Positions 1 to 8,804 of a stretch of DNA of 64,000 nt are shown piece by piece (positions within the stretch are counted from its first letter, which is position 1; each line of letters starts with the position of its first letter). Under the pieces are notes generated by a model. That model was not told the DNA's origin. It saw only the letters and a list, made by a program, of their open reading frames with translations, and searched no databases. This stretch comes from Lentzea guizhouensis (GTDB lineage Bacteria; Actinomycetota; Actinomycetes; Mycobacteriales; Pseudonocardiaceae): NCBI RefSeq assembly GCF_001701025.1, contig NZ_CP016793.1, forward strand, positions 8,990,001 to 9,054,000. Direction: 5' to 3'. Made by a program: the position numbers and the translations under genes.

Positions 1-476
1 GCGTCACCGGCGTCCCCAGTGGCCAGTGAGACCGCGTTGACGAGGGTCAGCAGGTCGTCGATGCCGACACCGTCGCGCACCGCGCCCGCCTCCTGCGCCA
101 GGCGCAGGAGCTCACCGCCGGCGTCGCGCAGCATCACCTCGCAGCCACTGCCCGCGGGCGTGTGCAGCAAGGACTCCGCCAGGCCACGGGTGGTCGCGCC
201 GTAGACCGCGAGGTCGCGCAGCCAGTCCACCAGCGCCTGGCCGGGGTCCTCCGCCGTCGCGAGCCGGCCGGCCTGCGCGCAGAGCACCTCGACGCGGTCG
301 TGGAACACCGCCTCCAGCAGCGCCTGCCTGGTCGGGAAGTGCCGGTGCAGCGTGGCGGAGCCGACCCCGGCGTCGCGGGCGATCTTCTCCAGCGACGCGT
401 CCGCTCCGGTGCGCGCGACTTCGGCCTCCGCCGCCGCGAGGATGAGTTCGTAGTTGCGCCGGGCGTCCGCTCGCAC
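1..476 (-). CDS. TetR-family transcriptional regulator (3' end outside window)
   Basis: The minus frame reads an N-terminal HTH domain: ADARRNYELILAAAEAEVA, then a recognition helix region with GVGSATLHRHFPTRQALLEAV. This is a classic TetR DNA-binding domain followed by the start of the ligand-binding helical domain. The likely start is GTG at 474-476, and the C-terminus runs off the window edge. It lies 44 bp downstream of the frameshifted oxidoreductase on the same strand, so the pair is probably one autoregulated operon. Its HTH resembles that of the TetR gene at 24365-24922. The inducer is unknown. Confidence 0.85.
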   Translation of the reverse strand, partial: MRADARRNYELILAAAEAEVARTGADASLEKIARDAGVGSATLHRHFPTRQALLEAVFHDRVEVLCAQAGRLATAEDPGQALVDWLRDLAVYGATTRGLAESLLHTPAGSGCEVMLRDAGGELLRLAQEAGAVRDGVGIDDLLTLVNAVSLATGDAGD

Positions 477-520
477 GTCCCGAACTCTACGAGCAACGCC
501 ATCCGGGGTGCCACCCCGGT

Positions 521-1476
521 TCAGTGCCTGCCCGCGGTCAGGTCGATCACGTACTTGCCCCGCACACCGCCCGCCTCCAGGCGGCGGTGCACTTCGACGA
601 TCTCCTCGATCGGAAACGCCCGGTCCGGCACCGGCCTGATCGCACCCGCCTCGACGAGCTCCGCGAGCCGCGCGACGGTGCCGGCGGCCGGGTTGTTGCT
701 GAAGGACAGCACCGGACGCGGCAGCAGCCTGCCGAAGGCCACGGCGGCCAGCGAGCGCACGACCGCGTCCGGTGCGATGGCCAGCGCGACCATCCGGCCG
801 CCCCGCGCCAGCCTCCGCCGGTAGGCCGGCAGGTCCGTGCCCACGAGGTCGACGATCACGTCGAACGGCCCGAGGTCGGCAGGCCCGGTCGTCCGGTAGT
901 CCACGGCGACGTGCGCACCGAGCTCGCGGACCCAGTCCAGGTTGCGCTCACCGGCCATCGCGGTGACGTGCGCGCCCAGGTGCCGCCCGAGCTGCACGGC
1001 GACGCTGCCGACGCCACCGGTGGCACCGCGCACGAGCAGGCGCTCACCGGGGAGCACCGCGGCCTTCTCCTCCAGCGCGGTGATCGCGGTGGTCCCGCTG
1101 ACCGGCAACGAGCCCGCGGCGACCGGGTCCAGCCCCTGCGGCAGCGGCGCGACCCGGTCCCGGGGCACCACGACCTTGTCGGCGATGGAGCCGAACGTGC
1201 CGTGTGGCATCAGGCCCCACACCAGCTCGCCCCGGCGGAGGTCGACACCGGCTCCGACGGCCGCCACCCGCCCCGCGAACTCGTTGCCGCTCCCCTGCGG
1301 GAACGTCAGCCGCATCACCCGGCGCAGCTTGCCGGCGCGGATGGCGGTCTCCCCTCCGCCGACCCCGGCCGACAGCACCTCGACCAAAACTGTCCCGGCC
1401 CCGCGACCGGCTCCGGCACCTCGCGGACCTGCAGCACCTCGGGGCCGCCGAAGCGGTCGTACTCGACCTTGCGCAT
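521..1476 (-). pseudogene. Zinc-type/quinone-like NADP oxidoreductase (MDR family), one-base frameshift
   Basis: It starts at ATG 1476 with MRKVEYDRFGGPEVLQVREV, typical of quinone oxidoreductase-like MDR enzymes that reduce quinones or enones with NADPH. The reading frame breaks near 1396-1405. The rest, including the nucleotide-binding motif VRGATGGVGSVAVQLGRHLG and the C-terminus ending at 521, is in the next frame. The span is 956 nt, one short of 957, and adding one G to the run GGGCCGGG restores a 318-residue protein of normal family length. So this is either a fresh pseudogene or a homopolymer sequencing error. The long open frame that continues upstream past 1476 on this strand is not coding. 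Confidence 0.85.
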
Positions 1477-1540
1477 AACTGGGGTGTCCCTCCACTTGAG
1501 GACACCACACTAACCGGGGTACCACCCCACTTGACAAGTG
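1477..1540 (-). promoter_or_regulatory. Promoter and duplicated operator of the oxidoreductase/TetR operon
   Basis: On the minus strand a -35-like TTGTCA and a -10-like TAGTGT lie about 30-60 nt before the ATG. On the plus strand two imperfect ~23-bp direct repeats start at 1477 and 1512, both of the form AACYGGGGT...CCACTTGA, 35 bp apart. Overlapping these are the palindromes CACTTG-A-CAAGTG (1528-1540), GGTGTCC...GGACACC (1483-1489 and 1500-1506) and GGGGT-ACC-ACCCC (1516-1528). I infer repressor binding, most simply by the downstream TetR. The remaining sequence up to 1690 shows nothing I can name. Confidence 0.6.
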
Positions 1541-1690
1541 CGACCGGCGACCGAGGGCGAGCCGACCGCGACCACCGACGCGTCCCGATTGCGCGACGGT
1601 GAAGACATGGTTGCCGAGAACGCACTTGTCGTCGCATTGATCCCGCTTTAGCTTCGAAAGGGAGCTCACGGCGATCGCCATTACCGAGCG

Positions 1691-2494
1691 GTGACAAGAA
1701 ATGCGAGAAATTCCTTGTACCACCACCATTTCGTGCGCGAGCTGTTCGTCCACCCGGTGAAAGGGCTCACCGCACAGCCGCTGGACCAGGTCGAGCTCCG
1801 GCCCGGCCAGGGCGTTCCCCACGACCGGACGCTCGCGTTCGCCCGGCCGGACGGCCGCTACCGGCCGGGAACCCGGACGGGGTTGCCGAAGCAGGAGTTC
1901 TTCGCCCTGGTCTCCGATCACCGCCTTTCCGGTCTCGACACGCATTTCGACGTCGAGACGGAGGTTCTCACCGCACGAGTGGCCGGCCACGAGGTGCTGA
2001 AAGCCGATCTCGGCACGGAAGAGGGCGCTGCCACGGCGACGCGGTTCTTCGCCCGTGTGCTCGACCTGCCGGCGGGTGTCGTGCCGGTGCTCGCGCGGGA
2101 ACCGGGCAGGCGCTTCACCGACGCGAACGTCGCCGGGGACGGGCCGATGAACTGGGTCTCGCTCGTCAACCTGGCCTCGGTCCGCGACCTGGAGTCGCGC
2201 ACGGGTACCACGGTCGACCCGAGGAGGTTCCGCGCCAACGTCTTCGTGGAGGGGCTGCCCGCGTGGTCCGAAGTGGACCTGATGGACGCGGAGTTCGACC
2301 TGGGCGGTGTGCGGGTGCGAGCGGTGCACCGGACCAAGCGCTGCGCCGCGACCGAGGTCGGTCCCGGTGCGGGCCGGCGCGACCTGCCGGTGGTGACCAT
2401 GCTCCAGCGGACCTGCGGGCACCAGTTCATGGGAATTTACGTGGAGGTCCTCACCGCCGGGGTTCTGCGGAAGGGCGCTGAGGTCGTTGTCTGA
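1691..2494 (+). CDS. MOSC domain protein (YcbX-like)
   Basis: The protein (267 aa) has the MOSC N-terminal beta-barrel (VRELFVHPVKGLTAQPLDQV) followed by the MOSC domain with a conserved cysteine in the segment TKRCAATEVGPGAG. MOSC proteins bind molybdenum cofactor through that Cys and reduce N-hydroxylated compounds with a reductase partner. The start is uncertain: GTG 1691 gives the longest form, but GTG 1733 begins exactly where family homology starts. The stop overlaps the start of the downstream 2Fe-2S reductase by 8 nt. This suggests translational coupling and a two-protein electron-transfer system like a split YcbX. Confidence 0.85.
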   Translation: MTRNARNSLYHHHFVRELFVHPVKGLTAQPLDQVELRPGQGVPHDRTLAFARPDGRYRPGTRTGLPKQEFFALVSDHRLSGLDTHFDVETEVLTARVAGHEVLKADLGTEEGAATATRFFARVLDLPAGVVPVLAREPGRRFTDANVAGDGPMNWVSLVNLASVRDLESRTGTTVDPRRFRANVFVEGLPAWSEVDLMDAEFDLGGVRVRAVHRTKRCAATEVGPGAGRRDLPVVTMLQRTCGHQFMGIYVEVLTAGVLRKGAEVVV

Positions 2495-3440
2495 GCTGCG
2501 TCTGCGAGTCAGCGAGTCGGCCGACCTCACGCCGACGGTCCGCCGTTTCGTGTTGAAAGACCCCGGAGGATCGGTTCTACCGGCCCACGAACCCGGCGCG
2601 CACGTCGTGATCACCACGCCGGCCGGGCACAAGCGCAGTTACAGCCTCGTCGATCCGGGTGGTGCCGAGCCGCGGGAGTACGTGGTGTGCGTGCGCCGCA
2701 ACCGCGCCGGCCGGGGTGGTTCCGCGAGCATGCACGACGACGTGGTGGTGGGCACCGAGCTCCTGGTGTCCGCGCCGGTCAACAGGTTTCGCCTGCACCC
2801 CTCGCCCCGGTACCTGTTCATCGCCGGCGGGATCGGGATCACGCCGATCCGCGCGATGGTGCGCCGGTTGCGCGCCGAGGGTCATCCGGACGTGCGGGTG
2901 CTGTACCTGACGCAGTCCGCCGCCGAAACCCCGTTCCTGCAGGAGTTCGACGGCCCGCAGGACACCGTGCACCACAGCGACGACCACGGTCTGCTCGACC
3001 TGTGGCCACATCTGGCCGAGCCGGACGACGACACGCGAATCTATTGCTGCGGTCCCGCTCCGCTGATGCAGGCCGTGCGAACGCTGACAGCTCATTGGCG
3101 TGCGAGCCGGATCCACCTGGAGCAGTTCGCGGCCGACCACACCGCGATCTCCCTGCCCTTCACCGCGGTCTGGGCCCCTGACGGGCTTCGCGTCGACGTT
3201 CCCTCCCACCTCTCGCTGCTCGACGCGCTGCGCCGCAACGGTGTTCCCGTCGAGTCTTCCTGCGAGGCCGGGGTGTGCGGCACCTGCCGCCTCGCGGTCC
3301 TGGCCGGCGAGGTCGAGCACCGCGACTCCGTGCTGACCGACGGGGAACGGCGTTCCAGCGTGGTCGCCTGCGTGTCGCGGGCCGCGTCCGCCGAGCTCGT
3401 CGTCGGTCCTCGAGACCACCTTCGAAAGGATCTTCCGTGA
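2487..3440 (+). CDS. PDR/VanB-type flavin reductase with C-terminal 2Fe-2S ferredoxin domain
   Basis: This 317-aa phthalate dioxygenase reductase-type protein carries RSYS (residues 50-53, flavin binding), GGIGITP (114-120, pyridine-nucleotide domain) and a plant-type 2Fe-2S motif with Cys259, Cys264, Cys267 and Cys295. It passes electrons from NAD(P)H through flavin to the cluster and on to a partner oxygenase or reductase. The TTG start at 2487 lies inside the MOSC stop region, preceded by AAGGG. The partner is most likely the MOSC protein, because no Rieske oxygenase is nearby. The stop overlaps the next gene's GTG. Confidence 0.9.
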   Translation: MSELRLRVSESADLTPTVRRFVLKDPGGSVLPAHEPGAHVVITTPAGHKRSYSLVDPGGAEPREYVVCVRRNRAGRGGSASMHDDVVVGTELLVSAPVNRFRLHPSPRYLFIAGGIGITPIRAMVRRLRAEGHPDVRVLYLTQSAAETPFLQEFDGPQDTVHHSDDHGLLDLWPHLAEPDDDTRIYCCGPAPLMQAVRTLTAHWRASRIHLEQFAADHTAISLPFTAVWAPDGLRVDVPSHLSLLDALRRNGVPVESSCEAGVCGTCRLAVLAGEVEHRDSVLTDGERRSSVVACVSRAASAELVVGPRDHLRKDLP

Positions 3441-4060
3441 TCGACTGGCTGCGGCTCGCGGAGTCGCTGATCTCCTCACCCTGGCTCTACGGCGTGCTGA
3501 TAGCGGTGTCCTTCCTGGACTCTTTCCTGCCGCTGATCCCGAGCGAACCCGTCGTGATCGTCGCGGGCGTGTACGCCGCGACCGGCCAGACCGACATCGT
3601 GCTCGTCATCGCCGCCACGACCCTCGGCGCCTTCCTCGGCGACATGGTCCCGTACACAGCGGGTCGTCTGTTCGGCACGCGCCTGCTCAAACGCCTCCCA
3701 CCCGGCTCCAAGCGCCGCGCGGCACACGACTGGTTCGCCCGTGAGCTCGACGCCCGCGGTGGCTTCATCCTGGTGACCACGCGGTTCATCCCGGTCGGGC
3801 GGTACCTGGCCACCCTGTCCACCGGGCTCGTCGGGTTCCCGCTGCGCAAGTACGTGCTGTTCGTCGCGTTCGCCACGGCGTCCTGGAGCACCTACACCGC
3901 GCTCACCGGCTATCTCGGCGGTGTCCTGTTCCAGGAGAACACGCTCCTGGCGATCGCCGTCGGCGTCGGGCTCGCGTTGGTGGTGACCGGGTTCATCGAG
4001 GTCGTGCGCCGCGCGCGCCACCGCCGGAACACGGCCGCGCCGGACCCGGTCATCGACTGA
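3437..4060 (+). CDS. DedA-family integral membrane protein
   Basis: This 207-aa protein has the DedA/SNARE-associated layout: an N-terminal hydrophobic segment, then FLDSFLPLIPSEPVVIVAG, a conserved glycine-rich stretch (GAFLGDMVPYTAGRLFG) and the RFIPVGR basic motif near residue 115, followed by two C-terminal membrane spans. DedA proteins are linked to lipid scrambling, membrane potential and envelope homeostasis; the substrate is not predictable. The start is GTG 3437, fused with the upstream stop (GTGA) and preceded by AAAGGA, so translation is probably coupled. Its 3' end overlaps the convergent LysR gene by 11 bp. Confidence 0.9.
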   Translation: MIDWLRLAESLISSPWLYGVLIAVSFLDSFLPLIPSEPVVIVAGVYAATGQTDIVLVIAATTLGAFLGDMVPYTAGRLFGTRLLKRLPPGSKRRAAHDWFARELDARGGFILVTTRFIPVGRYLATLSTGLVGFPLRKYVLFVAFATASWSTYTALTGYLGGVLFQENTLLAIAVGVGLALVVTGFIEVVRRARHRRNTAAPDPVID

Positions 4061-4964
4061 CCCCCTCAGCGGCGGCGGCCATGATGTGCCGGGTGCGCTC
4101 GCGCAGCAGCTGGTGCGTGCGGTCGTGGTGGTTGCGCGGGTGCCACGCCATGCCGACCGTCACGGCCGGCAGCTCCACGGGAACCGGGAACGTGCGCAGC
4201 CCCAGCGTGTCGAGCATCCGCCGCGCCAGCCTGGCGGGCGCGATGCAGACGACGTCGGTCTCCGAGGCCAGGAACAGCGCGCTCGCGAACGTCGGCACCA
4301 CGGCCACCACGCGCCGGCTCAGTCCCAGCTCCGCCAGCTGCTCGTCGATCGGGCCGTGTGCCCGGCCACGCCGTGACACGACGATGTGATCGGCGGCGGC
4401 GAACCGTTGCGGCGTCACGTTCTTCGCCTTCGCGAGCGGATGCCCTGGCCGCACCGCGCCGATCAGCGTCTCGGTGACGAGCGCTTCCGAGTGGATCTCC
4501 GAGTCACCGGGCCGGATGCTGCCGATCTCCAGGTCCACCAGGCCTTCGCGCAGGGCCGGGACGTCCTCCAGGCTCTCCGGCCGCAGGCGCAGCGAGATGC
4601 CGGGCGCCTGCTCGCGCAGGTCGTCGATCAGCGACGGGATGAAGGTCGTGGAGAGCATGTCGGTGACCTGCAGGTCGAACATGCGCACGGCGGTCCGCGG
4701 GTCGGCGGTCGTGGACGGCGCGAACAACGCTCGTGCCCGTGACGCGATCGCGTGCACCTCACCGCGCAGCTCCAACGCCCGTGGCGTGGGCACGAGATCA
4801 CGCCCGGCGCGCACGAGCAGCGGGTCGTCGAAGGTCCGCCGCAGCCGGGCCAGCGCCCGGCTCATCGGCGCCGAGGTGTGCAGGCGGGCGGCGGCCTTGG
4901 TGACGCTGTTCTCGGCGAGCAGCGCGTCCAAGGCCTCGATCAGGTTCAGATCGATGTAGTCCAC
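4050..4964 (-). CDS. LysR-family transcriptional regulator
   Basis: The 304-aa protein starts MDYIDLNLIEALDALLAENS and has a winged HTH in the first 60 residues (SVTKAAARLHTSAPMSRALARLR), then a PBP2-like effector domain. It is divergent from the monooxygenase operon starting at 5072, with 107 bp between them, so it is the likely pathway regulator. Inducers of this subgroup are often aromatic compounds, but nothing here defines the ligand. The 3' end overlaps the DedA gene tail to tail. Confidence 0.92.
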   Translation of the reverse strand: MDYIDLNLIEALDALLAENSVTKAAARLHTSAPMSRALARLRRTFDDPLLVRAGRDLVPTPRALELRGEVHAIASRARALFAPSTTADPRTAVRMFDLQVTDMLSTTFIPSLIDDLREQAPGISLRLRPESLEDVPALREGLVDLEIGSIRPGDSEIHSEALVTETLIGAVRPGHPLAKAKNVTPQRFAAADHIVVSRRGRAHGPIDEQLAELGLSRRVVAVVPTFASALFLASETDVVCIAPARLARRMLDTLGLRTFPVPVELPAVTVGMAWHPRNHHDRTHQLLRERTRHIMAAAAEGVSR

Positions 4965-5071
4965 TCGCCGATTATCACATCCGAAATGTTTGCTTGCCAG
5001 AGTTGCACTGGAGTTAATCCGGTGTCGCTCCTACTGTCGGTGACAAGAAGAAATCGTTGGAGGAGAACAGA
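4965..5071. promoter_or_regulatory. Divergent promoter region, LysR regulator / monooxygenase operon
   Basis: This AT-richer stretch holds TGTGATAAT on the minus strand, an extended -10 for the LysR gene. It also holds TTGCAC...GGAGTTAATCC on the plus strand and a strong Shine-Dalgarno GGAGGAG 8 nt before ATG 5072. A LysR box would be expected here, but no perfect T-N11-A palindrome stood out. Confidence 0.45.
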
Positions 5072-6193
5072 ATGACGCGGGCTGTGGTGATCGGTGCCGG
5101 GATCGTCGGGCTGACGACGGGCATCGCCCTGCGCCGGGCCGGGATCGACGTGGTGGTGTGCGAGCAGGCACCGGAGATCCGCGCGGCCGGGGCCGGGCTG
5201 GGACTGTGGGCCAACGCGCTGGCGGTGTTCGACGAGCTCGGCATCGGCGAGCAGGTGCGCGCGATCGGCAAGCCCAGCGAGATGTACTTCCACAACCCGG
5301 CCGGGAACCTGCTGGACACCCCCGAGTTCGACGTGGAGGACCACCGGTACCTGTTGGTGCACCGGGCGAAGCTGAACGACCTGCTCGCCGACGCGGTGGG
5401 ACACGAGAACATCCGTCTCGGCACGGGGTTCGGCGAGTACGAGGAACACGCCGGCGGTGTCACCGTCCGGTTGACCGACGGCAGCAGCGAGGAAGCCGAC
5501 GTGCTCGTCGGAGCGGACGGGGCGTACTCCGCGGTGCGGGCGCAGCTGGTGCCCGGCACCCCGGCGGAGGAACACCGCGGTCACCAGGTCTGGCGCGCGG
5601 TCGTCCCGGCCGGTGACGTCACGGTGCCCGGCAACCGCCTGATCCTGGGCACCAACGGGTGCCGCGGCGGGTACGTGCGCACCCACGACGGCAGCGTCTA
5701 CTGGCTGGTGAACCAGTTCAAGTCACCGCCGCTGACCGGAACCCGCCGCGACCAGGCGCTGGAACGGGCCCGCCACCTGGAGGACGACGAGGACGGGGTG
5801 CTGACCCGGCTCATCACCGCGACGCCGGAAGAGGTGATCCTGCACAACCAGATCATGCTCGTACCTCCGTTGCCGCACTGGGTCTCCGCGCGGGTCGCCC
5901 TGGTCGGAGACGCGGCGCACGCGATGTCACCGCACATCACCGCCGGAGCGACGCTGGGCATCGAGGACGCCGCCCTGCTCGGCCGGCTGCTCGGCTCCGC
6001 CGTCGACGTTCCCGGCGCCCTGCAGACCTACCAGGCCGACCGGATCCCGCGGTACACCCGCGTCGCGGAGCTGTCCGCCGCGGTCGAGCACTCCCCCACG
6101 CCGCAGGAGTTCGCGCACCACTACGCGGCGTTCAGCCACTGGATGACCGCGCCCGCGCAGGACTCGGTGCAGCAGGAGCAGGTGCGGGCATGA
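5072..6193 (+). CDS. Class A FAD-dependent monooxygenase
   Basis: The 373-aa protein has GAGIVG at residues 8-13 (FAD Rossmann motif), the DG-type motif VLVGADGAYSAVR near residue 150 and GDAAHAMSPHITAG near residue 279. All are diagnostic of the para-hydroxybenzoate-hydroxylase-type flavoprotein monooxygenases, which hydroxylate or epoxidise aromatic substrates with NAD(P)H and O2. ATG 5072 is chosen because GGAGGAG precedes it; an upstream in-frame TTG is less likely. It is first of four tightly packed genes (next start overlaps by ATGA). The likely role is the opening oxidation of a catabolic or detoxification pathway. Confidence 0.9.
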   Translation: MTRAVVIGAGIVGLTTGIALRRAGIDVVVCEQAPEIRAAGAGLGLWANALAVFDELGIGEQVRAIGKPSEMYFHNPAGNLLDTPEFDVEDHRYLLVHRAKLNDLLADAVGHENIRLGTGFGEYEEHAGGVTVRLTDGSSEEADVLVGADGAYSAVRAQLVPGTPAEEHRGHQVWRAVVPAGDVTVPGNRLILGTNGCRGGYVRTHDGSVYWLVNQFKSPPLTGTRRDQALERARHLEDDEDGVLTRLITATPEEVILHNQIMLVPPLPHWVSARVALVGDAAHAMSPHITAGATLGIEDAALLGRLLGSAVDVPGALQTYQADRIPRYTRVAELSAAVEHSPTPQEFAHHYAAFSHWMTAPAQDSVQQEQVRA

Positions 6194-7911
6194 GTTTCTC
6201 CGTCGACGTGGACGTGGCCGTGCCGATGCGCGACGGTATCTCGCTCACCACGAACGTGTGGCGACCCGACGGTCCCGGCCCCTTCCCCGTCCTGCTGATC
6301 CGCACGCCCTACGGCAAGGACGACGCCGGGACGTACGGCAACCCCAAGCTGCCGGACGTGTTCGCGTTCGTGGAAGCCGGCTACGCGGTGGTGGCCCAGG
6401 ACGTCCGCGGCACGTCCCGCTCGCCGGGAACGTTCGAACCGGGCACCCACGAGGGCCACGACGGTGACGACACCCTGACGTGGCTGGCCGAACAGCCCTG
6501 GTGCGACGGCAACGTCGGCATGTGGGGCGGGTCGTACATGGGCTTCACGCAATGGCTCGCCGCCGTGCACGACTCACCGGCGTTGCGAGCGATCGCGCCC
6601 GTGATGAGCTCCGCCGACCTGTACCGCGCACCGTGGTACTCCCCCGGCGGTGCGTTGTCCCAGGACACCGTGCTCACGTGGAGCACGCTTTCGGCGCTGC
6701 GCACCCTGCGACGTGACCCCACCGGCGGCGACCCCGCCGACGCCCACGCGCTCCTGTCCAGTGTGGACGGTTCCGGGTCGCACGACCTGCCGCTGTCCGG
6801 GCGGGACGCCGTGCTGCGCAACCTCCCGTGGTTCGGCGACGTGCTCGGCCACCCCGAGCGCGACGCCTTCTGGCAGGAGGTCGCCGCGATCGACCACTGC
6901 GGCAGCATCAAGGCCCCGGCACTCCAGGTCGGCGGCTGGTACGACGTGTTCATCGGCGAAACCGTGCGGTCGTACACGATGATGCGCGAGCACGGCGGCA
7001 GCGAGGCGGCCCGCGACGGCCAGCGGCTCGTCATCGGGCCGTGGGCACACCCCGACGGCGCCGACCTCGGCACGTTCCCCGACCGGTCGTTCGGCCTCGC
7101 GGGCAGCATCAAGGCCGCCGACGTCACCGGCGAGCACCTGAGGTTCTTCGACCGCTGGGTGCGGGGCCACCCGTCCGACGACACCCACCGCGTCCGGATC
7201 TTCGTCATGGGCGCCGACCGGTGGCGTGACGAGGAGGACTGGCCTCTGCCCGACACCCGCTACACCGACTTCTTCCTCGACGGCGGCGGTCGCGCCAACA
7301 CCGCCACCGGCGACGGAGTCCTGACCCGTGACGCCGTGCCGGTGGGGGCGACGGACACCTTCCTCTACGACCCGCGCCGCCCTGTTCCCACCCTGGGCGG
7401 CACCGTGCTGGCCGCCTACCCCGGCCCGGCCGACCAGGCGGCGGTCGAGCAACGCGACGACGTGCTCTGCTTCACCACCGCGGTCCTGACCGACCCGGTC
7501 GAGGTGACCGGCCACGTCACCCTCGTGCTGCACGTCTCCAGCTCCGCACCGGACACCGACTTCACCGGCAAGCTCGTCGACGTGCACCCCGACGGCAAGG
7601 CGATCCTGCTGTGCGAAGGCATCCAGCGCGCCCGCTACCGCCACTCGCTGACCGAACCGGTGCTGATGGAACCCGGCGCGGCCTACGAGCTGACCCTCGA
7701 CCTCGGCGTCACCTCGAACGTCTTCCTGCCGGGCCACCGCATCCGTCTCGAGGTCTCCAGCAGCAACTTCCCCCGCTACGACCGCAACACCAACACCGGC
7801 GGCACGATCGCCACCGACGACGCCCTGACCGTCGCCGTCAACCAGGTCCACCACGGACCGGCACACCCGAGCCGCCTCGTGCTCCCCCTCATCGACCGCC
7901 CGGAGGCGTGA
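6190..7911 (+). CDS. CocE/NonD-family (S15-like) alpha/beta hydrolase
   Basis: The 573-aa protein matches the cocaine-esterase family: an N-terminal alpha/beta-hydrolase fold with the nucleophile in GGSYMG (Ser about residue 114), candidate acid in GGWYDVF (about 250) and His in GPWAHPDG (about 288). A C-terminal jelly-roll follows, including LEVSSSNFPRYDRNTNTGG. Members hydrolyse esters and sometimes amides or acyl-peptides. It overlaps the monooxygenase stop by ATGA and is followed after 2 nt by the SnoaL-like gene. In context it probably cleaves an ester substrate or the monooxygenase product. Confidence 0.9.
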   Translation: MSFSVDVDVAVPMRDGISLTTNVWRPDGPGPFPVLLIRTPYGKDDAGTYGNPKLPDVFAFVEAGYAVVAQDVRGTSRSPGTFEPGTHEGHDGDDTLTWLAEQPWCDGNVGMWGGSYMGFTQWLAAVHDSPALRAIAPVMSSADLYRAPWYSPGGALSQDTVLTWSTLSALRTLRRDPTGGDPADAHALLSSVDGSGSHDLPLSGRDAVLRNLPWFGDVLGHPERDAFWQEVAAIDHCGSIKAPALQVGGWYDVFIGETVRSYTMMREHGGSEAARDGQRLVIGPWAHPDGADLGTFPDRSFGLAGSIKAADVTGEHLRFFDRWVRGHPSDDTHRVRIFVMGADRWRDEEDWPLPDTRYTDFFLDGGGRANTATGDGVLTRDAVPVGATDTFLYDPRRPVPTLGGTVLAAYPGPADQAAVEQRDDVLCFTTAVLTDPVEVTGHVTLVLHVSSSAPDTDFTGKLVDVHPDGKAILLCEGIQRARYRHSLTEPVLMEPGAAYELTLDLGVTSNVFLPGHRIRLEVSSSNFPRYDRNTNTGGTIATDDALTVAVNQVHHGPAHPSRLVLPLIDRPEA

Positions 7912-7913
7912 CC

Positions 7914-8381
7914 ATGACCGACCTCGCCGCCCGCGCGGCCATCGCCGACGTCGTCACCGCCCTGGCCCACGCCCAGGACGACAAGGACTGGCCGGCCCTG
8001 CGCCGGCTGTTCGCCGACGAGGTGGTGCTGGACCTGTCCACCCACCACTTCGGCACACCACCGGCCCCCATGACGGCCACCGACCTGGTCGCCCTCGCCA
8101 GCACCACCCTCACCGGCTTCGACAGCACCCACCACTCCGCCTCGAACCTGGAACTGCACCTGTCCGACGACAACGCCGAGTGCCGCGTGCACGTCGTCGC
8201 CTACCACCACGTCCCCACCGACCCCGGAGTCGTCGACCACTGCACGATGCGCGGCTACTGGCGACTCACACTGCGCAGACTCTCCGAACGCTGGCTGATC
8301 ACCCACTGGACCGTGCAGCGCACCTGCCCGTGGGAAGGCTCCCCGGACGTCTACGCCCTCGCCGCCGCCCGCACGTCCTGA
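7914..8381 (+). CDS. SnoaL-like / NTF2-fold protein
   Basis: This 155-aa protein has the NTF2-like cone-fold signature: an N-terminal helix with ADVVTALAHAQDDKDWPALRRLFADEVVLDL, then beta strands ending RWLITHWTVQRTCPWEGS. SnoaL-like proteins include polyketide cyclases, dehydratases and small isomerases. Several His residues (THHF, STHHSA, YHH) could form a pocket. The start has GGAGG 8 nt upstream, overlapping the previous stop region. As third gene of the operon it probably handles the oxidised intermediate; the exact chemistry cannot be told. Confidence 0.8.
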   Translation: MTDLAARAAIADVVTALAHAQDDKDWPALRRLFADEVVLDLSTHHFGTPPAPMTATDLVALASTTLTGFDSTHHSASNLELHLSDDNAECRVHVVAYHHVPTDPGVVDHCTMRGYWRLTLRRLSERWLITHWTVQRTCPWEGSPDVYALAAARTS

Positions 8382-8399
8382 CTTCCCAGGAGAACCACG

Positions 8400-8714
8400 A
8401 TGTTCTACGAGATCCGCACCGAACACGCCCGCACCGGCCTCGGCGCCGAACTGGCGCAGTACATGGACGAAACCGTCATCCCGCTGCACCAGGAGACGGG
8501 CATGACCGTGGTCGGCTCGTTCACCGCGGCCGACGACGAGGACAGCTTCGTCTGGATCCGCCGGTTCGAGGACGCCGCAGACCGCGAACGGGTCCTGGCC
8601 GCCGTCCACGGCCATCCCCGCTGCCCGGCCGTCGTCGACACGGTGTCGGCGTTGCTGGGGCAGGCCGAGACCACGGTGCGGCTGACACCGACCCCTGGTT
8701 CCGGCCTCCGCTGA
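8400..8714 (+). CDS. NIPSNAP family protein
   Basis: The 104-aa protein begins MFYEIRTEHARTG and contains SFVWIRRFEDAADRERV, the typical NIPSNAP ferredoxin-like dimeric alpha/beta barrel pattern. A good AGGAGAACCACG precedes the ATG. Such small proteins sit in many actinobacterial catabolic operons and may act as accessory or monooxygenase-like proteins. It is the last gene of the 5072-8714 operon. The 90 bp after it, up to the convergent regulator, hold no clear gene or strong terminator. Confidence 0.8.
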   Translation: MFYEIRTEHARTGLGAELAQYMDETVIPLHQETGMTVVGSFTAADDEDSFVWIRRFEDAADRERVLAAVHGHPRCPAVVDTVSALLGQAETTVRLTPTPGSGLR

Positions 8715-8804
8715 CCCAGGCACAGGGCGTGGACACCGGCGCACGTGCCTCGGCCTCGGGCAAACTGCTGCTCCCGCCCACTCGGAGAGGCGTGTACGAC
8801 GGTG

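Noticed and set aside
521..2632. 703-codon open frame on the minus strand
   Set aside because: Only the last part (below about 1400) is a real oxidoreductase; the rest is the antisense of the MOSC gene kept open by high GC.
5659..7911. 750-codon frame containing the CocE gene
   Set aside because: The first ~177 codons are an out-of-frame reading of the monooxygenase. ATG 6190 with the ATGA overlap is the real start.
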